A DNA stretch of 64,000 nt. Source: Utricularia gibba. Taxonomy: Eukaryota > Streptophyta > Magnoliopsida > Lamiales > Lentibulariaceae. Every line of letters starts with the position of its first letter. Position 1 is the first letter of the stretch. The notes under the pieces were generated by a model. That model had not been told where the DNA came from. It worked only from the letters and a program-made list of their open reading frames with translations, and searched no databases. A program made the position numbers and the translations under genes. The stretch spans positions 16,155-80,154 of the forward strand of contig NEEC01000159.1 in the NCBI GenBank assembly GCA_002189035.1, given 5' to 3'. Positions 50,171 through 62,100 of the stretch are shown here, piece after piece.

Positions 50171-53100
50171 ACTTGTAACACCAGAATCGACGCGATTGTG
50201 ATTTTCGGCTTGCAAAACATCTGCGTTTTTTCGGGTGATGTGAAATATGGGTTTTCGAGGCGATCTTTGCACATGCTTAGGGTGTCCCTACCCGAAGCCT
50301 CATGGTTTCCTCGCACACCGTTCGGCATCTCGTCGATATCCTGAAGACCGTGATGAGTCACGCTGCGCCCGGCATACCGTTTCGAAGCTCGTTCCGAGCC
50401 GGTCATCTTCCGTGTTTAAAGCTTCTTCGTCCGAGGATGCATCAGAGCTCGAATTATCGCCTTCTATTAGCCTTCAGATGTGCCACAAAGTGGCCACCAC
50501 GTTCGCGACGATGCGACTTGGAACACCAAATCGACGCGATTGTGATTTTCGGCTTGCAAAACATCTGCGTTTTTTCGGGTGATGTGAAATATGGGTTTTC
50601 GAGGCGATCTTTGCACATGCTTAGGGTGTGTCCTACTGAAGCCTCATGGTTTCCTCGCACACCGTTCGGCATCTCGTCGATATCCTGAAGACCGTGATGA
50701 GTCACGCTGCGCCCGGAATACCGTTTCGAAGCTCGTTCCGAGCCGGTCATCTTCCGTGTTGAAAGCTTCTTCGTCCGAGGATGCATCAGAGCTCGAATTA
50801 TCGCCTTCTATTAGCCTTCAGATGTGCCACAAAGTGGCCACCACGTTCGCGACGATGCGACTTGGAACACCAAATCGACGCGATTGTATTTTCGGCTTGC
50901 AAAACATCTGCGTTTTTTGGGTGATGTGAAATATGGGTTTTCGAGGCGATCTTTGCACATGCTTAGGGTGTGTCCTACCCGAAGCCTCATGGTTTCCTCG
51001 CACACCGTTCGGCATCTCGTCGATATCCTGAAGACCGTGATGAGTCACGCTGCGCCCGGAATACCGTTTCGAAGCTCGTTCCGAGCCGGTCATCTTCCGT
51101 GTTGAAAGCTTCTTCGTCCGAGGATGCATCAGAGCTCGAATTATCGCCTTCTATTAGCCTTCAGATGTGCCACAAAGTGGCCACCACGTTCGCGACGATG
51201 CGACTTGGAACACCAAATCGACGCGATTGTGATTTTCGGCTTGCAAAACATCTGCGTTTTTTCGGGTGATGTGAAATATGGGTTTTCGAGGCGATCTTTG
51301 CACATGCTTAGGGTGTGTCTACCCGAAGCCTCATGGTTTCCTCGCACACCGTTCGGCATCTCGTCGATATCCTGAAGACCGTGATGAGTCACGCTGCGCC
51401 CGGCATACCGTTTCGAAGCTCGTTCCGAGCCGGTCATCTTCCGTGTTTAAAGCTTCTTCGTCCGAGGATGCATCAGAGCTCGAATTATCGCCTTCTATTA
51501 GCCTTCAGATGTGCCACAAAGTGGCCACCACGTTCGCGACGATGCGACTTGGAACACCAAATCGACGCGATTGTATTTTCGGCTTGCAAAAATCTGCGTT
51601 TTTTTGGTGATGTGAAATATGGGTTTTCGAGGCGATCTTTGCACATGCTTAGGGTGTGTCCCTACCCGAAGCCTCATGGTTTCCTCGCACACCGTTCGGC
51701 ATCTCGTCGATATCCTGAAGACCGTGATGAGTCACGCTGCGCCCGGAATACCGTTTCGAAGCTCGTTCCGAGCCGGTCATCTTCCGTGTTGAAAGCTTCT
51801 TCGTCCGAGGATGCATCAGAGCTCGAATTATCGCCTTCTATTAGCCTTCAGATGTGCCACAAAGTGGCCACCACGTTCGCGATGCGACTTGGAACACCAA
51901 ATCGACGCGATTGTATTTTCGGCTTGCAAAACATCTGCGTTTTTTCGGTGATGTGAAATATGGGTTTTCGAGGCGATCTTTGCACATGCTTAGGGTGTGT
52001 CCCTACTGAAGCCTCATGGTTTCCTCGCACACCGTTCGGCATCTCGTCGATATCCTGAAGACCGTGATGAGTCACGCTGCGCCCGGAATACCGTTTCGAA
52101 GCTCGTTCCGAGCCGGTCATCTTCCGTGTTGAAAGCTTCTTCGTCCGAGGATGCATCAGAGCTCGAATTATCGCCTTCTATTAGCCTTCAGATGTGCCAC
52201 AAAGTGGCCACCACGTTCGCGACGATGCGACTTGTAACACCAGAATCGACGCGATTGTGATTTTCGGCTTGCAAAACATCTGCGTTTTTTGGGTGATGTG
52301 AAATATGGGTTTTCGAGGCGATCTTGCACATGCTTAGGGTGTGTCCCTACCGAAGCCTCATGGTTTCCTCGCACACCGTTCGGCATCTCGTCGATATCCT
52401 GAAGACCGTGATGAGTCACGCTGCGCCCGGAATACCGTTTCGAAGCTCGTTCCGAGCCGGTCATCTTCCGTGTTGAAAGCTTCTTCGTCCGAGGATGCAT
52501 CAGAGCTCGAATTATCGCCTTCTATTAGCCTTCAGATGCGCCACAAAGTGGCCACCACGTTCGCGACGATGCGACTTGGAACACCAAATCGACGTGATTG
52601 TGATTTTCGGCTTGCAAAACATCTGCGTTTTTTCGGGTGATGTGAAATATGGGTTTTCGAGGCGATCTTTGCACATGCTTAGGGTGTGTCCCTACTGAAG
52701 CCTCATGGTTTCCTCGCACACCGTTCGGCATCTCGTCGATATCCTGAAGACCGTGATGAGTCACGCTGCGCCCGGCATACCGTTTCGAAGCTCGTTCCGA
52801 GCCGGTCATCTTCCGTGTTTAAAGCTTCTTCGTCCGAGGATGCATCAGAGCTCGAATTATCGCCTTCTATTAGCCTTCAGATGCGCCACAAAGTGGCCAC
52901 CACGTTCGCGACGATGCGACTTGTAACACCAAATCGACGCGATTGTGATTTTCGCTTGCAAAACATCTGCGTTTTTTTGGGTGATGTGAAATATGGGTTT
53001 TCGAGGCGATCTTTGCACATGCTTAGGGTGTGTCCCTACCCGAAGCCTCATGGTTTCCTCGCACACCGTTCGGCATCTCGTCGATATCCTGAAGACCGTG

Positions 53101-56100
53101 ATGAGTCACGCTGCGCCCGGAATACCGTTTCGAAGCTCGTTCCGAGCCGGTCATCTTCCGTGTTGAAAGCTTCTTCGTCCGAGGATGCATCAGAGCTCGA
53201 ATTATCGCCTTCTATTAGCCTTCAGATGTGCCACAAAGTGGCCACCACGTTCGCGACGATGCGACTTGGAACACCAAATCGACGAATTTTCGGCTTGCAA
53301 AACATCTGCGTTTTTTCGGGTGATGTGAAATATGGGTTTTCGAGGCGATCTTTGCACATGCTTAGGGTGTGTCCCTACCGAAGCCTCATGGTTTCCTCGC
53401 ACACCGTTCGGCATCTCGTCGATATCCTGAAGACCGTGATGAGTCACGCTGCCCGGCATACCGTTTCGAAGCTCGTTCCGAGCCGGTCATCTTCCGTGTT
53501 TAAAGCTTCTTCGTCCGAGGATGCATCAGAGCTCGAATTATCGCCTTCTATTAGCCTTCAGATGCGCCACAAAGTGGCCACCACGTTCGCGACGATGCGA
53601 CTTGGAACACCAAATCGACGCGATTGTGATTTTCGGCTTGCAAAACATCTGCGTTTTTTCGGGTGATGTGAAATATGGGTTTTCGAGGCGATCTTTGCAC
53701 ATGCTTAGGGTGTGTCCCTACCGAAGCCTCATGGTTTCCTCGCACACCGTTCGGCATCTCGTCGATATCCTGAAGACCGTGATGAGTCACGCTGCGCCCG
53801 GAATACCGTTTCGAAGCTCGTTCCGAGCCGGTCATCTTCCGTGTTGAAAGCTTCTTCGTCCGAGGATGCATCAGAGCTCGAATTATCGCCTTCTATTAGC
53901 CTTCAGATGCGCCACAAAGTGGCCACCACGTTCGCGACGATGCGACTTGGAACACCAAATCGACGCGATTGTGATTTTCGGCTTGCAAAACATCTGCGTT
54001 TTTTGGTGATGTGAAATATGGGTTTTCGAGGCGATCTTTGCACATGCTTAGGGTGTGTCCCTACTCGAAGCCTCATGGTTTCCTCGCACACCGTTCGGCA
54101 TCTCGTCGATATCCTGAAAGACCGTGATGAGTCACGCTGCGCCCGGAATACCGTTTCGAAGCTCGTTCCGAGCCGGTCATCTTCCGTGTTGAATTCTTCG
54201 TCCGAGGATGCATCAGAGCTCGAATTATCGCCTTCTATTAGCCTTCAGATGTGCCACAAAGTGGCCACCACGTTCGCGACGATGCGACTTGGAACACCAA
54301 ATCGACGCGATTGTATTTTCGGCTTGCAAAACATCTGCGTTTTTTCGGGTGATGTGAAATATGGGTTTTCGAGGCGATCTTTGCACATGCTTAGGGTGTG
54401 TCCCTACCGAAGCCTCATGGTTTCCTCGCACACCGTTCGGCATCTCGTCGATATCCTGAAGACCGTGATGAGTCACGCTGCGCCCGGATACCGTTTCGAA
54501 GCTCGTTCCGAGCCGGTCATCTTCCGTGTTTAAAGCTTCTTCGTCCGAGGATGCATCAGAGCTCGAATTATCGCCTTCTATTAGCCTTCAGATGCGCCAA
54601 AAGTGGCCACCACGTTCGCGACGATGCGACTTGGAACACCAAAATCGACGCGATTGTGATTTTCGGCTTGCAAAACATCTGCGTTTTTTTGGGTGATGTG
54701 AAATATGGGTTTTCGAGGCGATCTTTGCACATGCTTAGGGTGTGTCCTACCCGAAGCCTCATGGTTTCCTCGCACACCGTTCGGCATCTCGTCGATATCC
54801 TGAAGACCGTGATGAGTCACGCTGCGCCCGGAATACCGTTTCGAAGCTCGTTCCGAGCCGGTCATCTTCCGTGTTGAAAGCTTCTTCGTCCGAGGATGCA
54901 TCAGAGCTCGAATTATCGCCTTCTATTAGCCTTCAGATGCGCCACAAAGTGGCCACCACGTTCGCGACGATGCGACTTGAACACCAAATCGACGCGATTG
55001 TGATTTTCGGCTTGCAAAACATCTGCGTTTTTTCGGGTGATGTGAAATATGGGTTTTCGAGGCGATCTTTGCACATGCTTAGGGTGTGTCCTACTGAAGC
55101 CTCATGGTTTCCTCGCACACCGTTCGGCATCTCGTCGATATCCTGAAGACCGTGATGAGTCACGCTGCGCCCGGATACCGTTTCGAAGCTCGTTCCGAGC
55201 CGGTCATCTTCCGTTGAAAGCTTCTTCGTCCGAGGATGCATCAGAGCTCGAATTATCGCCTTCTATTAGCCTTCAGATGCGCCACAAAGTGGCCACCACG
55301 TTCGCGACGATGCGACTTGAACACCAAATCGACGCGATTGTGAATTTTCGGCTTGCAAAACATCTGCGTTTTTTCGGGTGATGTGAAATATGGGTTTTCG
55401 AGGCGATCTTTGCACATGCTTAGGGTGTGTCCCTACTGAAGCCTCATGGTTTCCGGTTCGGCATCTCGTCGATATCCTGAAGACCGTGATGAGTCACGCT
55501 GCGCCCGGATACCGTTTCGAAGCTCGTTCCGAGCCGGTCATCTTCCGTGTTTAAAGCTTCTTCGTCCGAGGATGCATCAGAGCTCGAATTATCGCCTTCT
55601 ATTAGCCTTTCAGATGCGCCACAAAGTGGCCACCACGTTCGCGACGATGCGACTTGTAACACCAAATCGACGCGATTGTGATTTCGGCTTGCAAAACATC
55701 TGCGTTTTTTGGGTGATGTGAAATATGGGTTTTCGAGGCGATCTTGCACATGCTTAGGGTGTGTCCTACCCGAAGCCTCATGGTTTCCTCGCACACCGTT
55801 CGGCATCTCGTCGATATCCTGAAAGACCGTGATGAGTCACGCTGCGCCCGGAATACCGTTTCGAAGCTCGTTCCGAGCCGGTCATCTTCCGTGTTGAAAG
55901 CTTCTTCGTCCGAGGATGCATCAGAGCTCGAATTATCGCCTTCTATTAGCCTTCAGATGCGCCCAAAAGTGGCCACCACGTTCGCGACGATGCGACTTGG
56001 AACACCAAATCGACGCGATTGTGATTTTCGGGCTTGCAAAACATCTGCGTTTTTTCGGGTGATGTGAAATATGGGTTTTCGAGGCGATCTTTGCACATGC

Positions 56101-59100
56101 TTAGGGTGTGTCCTACTGAAGCCTCATGGTTTCCTCGCACACCGTTCGGCATCTCGTCGATATCCTGAAGACCGTGATGAGTCACGCTGCGCCCGGAATA
56201 CCGTTTCGAAGCTCGTTCCGAGCCGGTCATCTTCCGTGTTTAAAGCTTCTTCGTCCGAGGATGCATCAGAGCTCGAATTATCGCCTTCTATTAGCCTTCA
56301 GATGTGCCACAAAGTGGCCACCACGTTCGCGACGATGCGACTTGGAACACCAAATCGACGCGATTGTATTTTCGGCTTGCAAAACATCTGCGTTTTTTTG
56401 GGTGATGTGAAATATGGGTTTTCGAGGCGATCTTTGCACATGCTTAGGGTGTGTCTACCGAAGCCTCATGGTTTCCTCGCACACCGTTCGGCATCTCGTC
56501 GATATCCTGAAGACCGTGATGAGTCACGCTGCGCCCGGATACCGTTTCGAAGCTCGTTCCGAGCCGGTCATCTTCCGTGTTGAAAGCTTCTTCGTCCGAG
56601 GATGCATCAGAGCTCGAATTATCGCCTTCTATTAGCCTTCAGATGCGCCACAAAGTGGCCACCACGTTCGCGACGATGCGACTTGGAACACCAAAATCGA
56701 CGCGATTGTGATTTTCGGCTTGCAAAACATCTGTTTTTTCGGGTGATGTGAAATATGGGTTTTCGAGGCGATCTTTGCACATGCTTAGGGTGTGTCCTAC
56801 CCGAAGCCTCATGGTTTCCTCGCACACCGTTCGGCATCTCGTCGATATCCTGAAGACCGTGATGAGTCACGCTGCGCCCGGATACCGTTTCGAAGCTCGT
56901 TCCGAGCCGGTCATCTTCCGTGTTGAAAGCTTCTTCGTCCGAGGATGCATCAGAGCTCGAATTATCGCCTTCTATTAGCCTTCAGATGCGCCACAAAGTG
57001 GCCACCACGTTCGCGACGATGCGACTTGGAACACCAAAATCGACGCGATTGTGATTTTCGGCTTGCAAAACATCTGCGTTTTTTCGGGTGATGTGAAATA
57101 TGGGTTTTCGAGGCGATCTTTGCACATGCTTAGGGTGTGTCCTACCGAAGCCTCATGGTTTCCTCGCACACCGTTCGGCATCTCGTCGATATCCTGAAGA
57201 CCGTGATGAGTCACGCTGCGCCCGGAATACCGTTTCGAAGCTCGTTCCGAGCCGGTCATCTTCCGTGTTGAAAGCTTCTTCGTCCGAGGATGCATCAGAG
57301 CTCGAATTATCGCCTTATTAGCCTTCAGATGTGCCACAAAGTGGCCACCACGTTCGCGACGATGCGACTTGGAACACCAAAATCGACGCGATTGTATTTT
57401 CGGCTTGCAAAACATCTGCGTTTTTTCGGGTGATGTGAAATATGGGTTTTCGAGGCGATCTTTGCACATGCTTAGGGTGTGTCCTACCGAAGCCTCATGG
57501 TTTCCTCGCACACCGTTCGGCATCTCGTCGATATCCTGAAGACCGTGATGAGTCACGCTGCGCCCGGAATACCTTTTCGAAGCTCGTTCCGAGCCGGTCA
57601 TCTTCCGTGTTTAAAGCTTCTTCGTCCGAGGATGCATCAGAGCTCGAATTATCGCCTTCTATTAGCCTTCAGATGTGCCACAAAGTGGCCACCACGTTCG
57701 CGACGATGCGACTTGGAACACCAAAAAATCGACGCGATTGATTTTCGGCTTGCAAAACATCTGCGTTTTTTCGGGTGATGTGAAATATGGGTTTTCGAGG
57801 CGATCTTTGCACATGCTTAGGGTGTGTCCCTACCGAAGCCTCATGGTTTCCTCGCACACCGTTCGGCATCTCGTCGATATCCTGAAGACCGTGATGAGTC
57901 ACGCTGCGCCCGGCATACCGTTTCGAAGCTCGTTCCGAGCCGGTCATCTTCCGTTGAAAGCTTCTTCGTCCGAGGATGCATCAGAGCTCGAATTATCGCC
58001 TTCTATTAGCCTTCAGATGTGCCACAAAGTGGCCACCACGTTCGCGACGATGCGACTTGGAACACCAAATCGACGCGATTGTGATTTTCGGCTTGCAAAA
58101 CATCTGCGTTTTTTCGGGTGATGTGAAATATGGGTTTTCGAGGCGATCTTTGCATGCTTAGGGTGTGTCCTACCGAAGCCTCATGGTTTCCTCGCACACC
58201 GTTCGGCATCTCGTCGATATCCTGAAGACCGTGATGAGTCACGCTGCGCCCGGAATACCGTTTCGAAGCTCGTTCCGAGCCGGTCATCTTCCGTGTTGAA
58301 AGCTTCTTCGTCCGAGATGCATCAGAGCTCGAATTATCGCCTTCTATTAGCCTTCAGATGTGCCACAAAGTGGCCACCACGTTCGCGACGATGCGACTTG
58401 GAACACCAAAATCGACGCGATTGTGATTTTCGGCTTGCAAAACATCTGCGTTTTTTCGGGTGATGTGAAATATGGGTTTTCGAGCGATCTTTGCACATGC
58501 TTAGGGTGTGTCCTACTGAAGCTCATGGTTTCCTCGCACACCGTTCGGCATCTCGTCGATATCCTGAAGACCGTGATGAGTCACGCTGCGCCCGGCATAC
58601 CGTTTCGAAGCTCGTTCCGAGCCGGTCATCTTCCGTGTTTAAAGCTTCTTCGTCCGAGGATGCATCAGAGCTCGAATTATCGCCTTCTATTAGCCTTCAG
58701 ATGTGCCACAAAGTGGCCACCACGTTCGCGACGATGCGACTTGGAACACCAAATCGACGCGATTGTGATTTTCGGCTTGCAAAACATCTGCGTTTTTTGG
58801 GTGATGTGAAATATGGGTTTTCGAGGCGATCTTTGCACATGCTTAGGGTGTGTCCTACTGAAGCCTCATGGTTTCCTCGCACACCGTTCGGCATCTCGTC
58901 GATATCCTGAAGACCGTGATGAGTCACGCTGCGCCCGGCATACCGTTTCGAAGCTCGTTCCGAGCCGGTCATCTTCCGTGTTTAAAGCTTCTTCGTCCGA
59001 GGATGCATCAGAGCTCGAATTATCGCCTTCTATTAGCCTTCAGATGCGCCACAAAGTGGCCACCACGTTCGCGACGATGCGACTTGGAACACCAAATCGA

Positions 59101-62100
59101 CGCGATTGTGATTTTCGGCTTGCAAAACATCTGCGTTTTTTGGGTGATGTGAAATATGGGTTTTCGAGGCGATCTTTGCACATGCTTAGGGTGTGTCCTA
59201 CCGAAGCCTCATGGTTTCCTCGCACACCGTTCGGCATCTCGTCGATATCCTGAAGACCGTGATGAGTCACGCTGCGCCCGGAATACCGTTTCGAAGCTCG
59301 TTCCGAGCCGGTCATCTTCCGTGTTGAAAGCTTCTTCGTCCGAGGATGCATCAGAGCTCGAATTATCGCCTTCTATTAGCCTTCAGATGCGCCACAAAGT
59401 GGCCACCACGTTCGCGACGATGCGACTTGGAACACCAAATCGACGCGATTGTGATTTTCGGCTTGCAAAACATCTGCGTTTTTTCGGGTGATGTGAAATA
59501 TGGGTTTTCGAGGCGATCTTTGCACATGCTTAGGGTGTGTCCCTACTGAAGCCTCATGGTTTCCTCGCACACCGTTCGGCATCTCGTCGATATCCTGAAG
59601 ACCGTGATGAGTCACGCTGCGCCCGGAATACCGTTTCGAAGCTCGTTCCGAGCCGTCATCTTCCGTGTTGAAAGCTTCTTCGTCCGAGGATGCATCAGAG
59701 CTCGAATTATCGCCTTCTATTAGCCTTCAGATGCCACAAAGTGGCCACACGTTCGCGACGATGCGACTTGGAACACCAAATCGACGCGATTGTATTTTCG
59801 GCTTGCAAAACATCTGCGTTTTTTTCGGGTGATGTGAAATATGGGTTTTCGAGGCGATCTTTGCACATGCTTAGGGTGTGTCCCTACCGAAGCCTCATGG
59901 TTTCCTCGCACACCGTTCGGCATCTCGTCGATATCCTGAAGACCGTGATGAGTCACGCTGCGCCCGGAATACCGTTTCGAAGCTCGTTCCGAGCCGGTCA
60001 TCTTCCGTGTTGAAAGCTTCTTCGTCCGAGGATGCATCAGAGCTCGAATTATCGCCTTCTATTAGCCTTCAGATGTGCCACAAAGTGGCCACCACGTTCG
60101 CGACGATGCGACTTGGAACACCAGAATCGACGCGATTGTGATTTTCGGCTTGCAAAACATCTGCGTTTTTTCGGGTGATGTGAAATATGGGTTTTCGAGG
60201 CGATCTTTGCACATGCTTAGGGTGTGTCCTACTGAAGCCTCATGGTTTCCTCGCACACCGTTCGGCATCTCGTCGATATCCTGAAGACCGTGATGAGTCA
60301 CGCTGCGCCCGGCATACCGTTTCGAAGCTCGTTCCGAGCCGGTCATCTTCCGTGTTTAAAGCTTCTTCGTCCGAGGATGCATCAGAGCTCGAATTATCGC
60401 CTTCTATTAGCCTTCAGATGCGCCACAAAGTGGCCACCACGTTCGCGACGATGCGACTTGGAACACCAAATCGACGCGATTGTGATTTTCGGCTTGCAAA
60501 ACATCTGCGTTTTTTGGGTGATGTGAAATATGGGTTTTCGAGGCGATCTTTGCACATGCTTAGGGTGTGTCCCTACCCGAAGCCTCATGGTTTCCTCGCA
60601 CACCGTTCGGCATCTCGTCGATATCCTGAAGACCGTGATGAGTCACGCTGCGCCCGGAATACCGTTTCGAAGCTCGTTCCGAGCCGGTCATCTTCCGTGT
60701 TGAAAGCTTCTTCGTCCGAGGATGCATCAGAGCTCGAATTATCGCCTTCTATTAGCCTTCAGATGCGCCACAAAGTGGCCACCACGTTCGCGACGATGCG
60801 ACTTGGAACACCAAATCGACGCGATTGTGATTTTCGGCTTGCAAAACATCTGCGTTTTTTCGGGTGATGTGAAATATGGGTTTTCGAGGCGATCTTTGCA
60901 CATGCTTAGGGTGTGTCCCTACCGAAGCCTCATGGTTTCCTCGCACACCGTTCGGCATCTCGTCGATATCCTGAAGACCGTGATGAGTCACGCTGCGCCC
61001 GGATACCGTTTCGAAGCTCGTTCCGAGCCGGTCATCTTCCGTGTTGAAAGCTTCTTCGTCCGAGGATGCATCAGAGCTCGAATTATCGCCTTATTAGCCT
61101 TCAGATGCGCCACAAAGTGGCCACCACGTTCGCGACGATGCGACTTGGAACACCAAATCGACGCGATTGTGATTTTCGGCTTGCAAAACATCTGCGTTTT
61201 TCGGGTGATGTGAAATATGGGTTTTCGAGGCGATCTTTGCACATGCTTAGGGTGTGTCCTACCGAAGCCTCATGGTTTCCTCGCACACCGTTCGGCATCT
61301 CGTCGATATCCTGAAGACCGTGATGAGTCACGCTGCGCCCGGATACCGTTTCGAAGCTCGTTCCGAGCCGGTCATCTTCCGTGTTGAAAGCTTCTTCGTC
61401 CGAGGATGCATCAGAGCTCGAATTATCGCCTTCTATTAGCCTTCAGATGCGCCACAAAGTGGCCACCACGTTCGCGACGATGCGACTTGGAACACCAAAT
61501 CGACGCGATTGTGATTTTCGGCTTGCAAAACATCTGCGTTTTTTCGGGTGATGTGAAATATGGGTTTTCGAGGCGATCTTTGCACATGCTTAGGGTGTGT
61601 CCTACTGAAGCCTCATGGTTTCCTCGCACACCGTTCGGCATCTCGTCGATATCCTGAAGACCGTGATGAGTCACGCTGCGCCCGGATACCGTTTCGAAGC
61701 TCGTTCCGAGCCGGTCATCTTCCGTGTTGAAAGCTTCTTCGTCCGAGGATGCATCAGAGCTCGAATTATCGCCTTATTAGCCTTCAGATGCGCCACAAAG
61801 TGGCCACCACGTTCGCGACGATGCGACTTGAACACCAAATCGACGCGATTGTATTTTCGGCTTGCAAAACATCTGCGTTTTTTTGGGTGATGTGAAATAT
61901 GGGTTTTCGAGGCGATCTTTGCACATGCTTAGGGTGTGTCCTACCGAAGCCTCATGGTTTCCTCGCACACCGTTCGGCATCTCGTCGATATCCTGAAGAC
62001 CGTGATGAGTCACGCTGCGCCCGGATACCGTTTCGAAGCTCGTTCCGAGCCGGTCATCTTCCGTGTTAAAGCTTCTTCGTCCGAGGATGCATCAGAGCTC

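Noticed and set aside
52686-53666. 326-codon open frame on the plus strand, and other long frames such as 14,837-15,646 and 63,155-63,889
   Set aside because: They span several satellite units and repeat the same ~115-residue translation. One frame happens to lack a stop when unit length is a multiple of three and small indels keep it open. No start context, domain or codon signal supports a gene.
52693-59544. Ten-monomer (~3,421 bp) segmental repeat in block D suggested by TACTGAAG at 52,693/56,114, 55,092/58,514, 55,434/58,856 and 56,114/59,544
   Set aside because: Other variable sites in the same units (GGATACC against GGCATACC, TTTAAAGC against TTGAAAGC) do not match at that offset, and any ten units give this distance. 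A dot plot would settle it.
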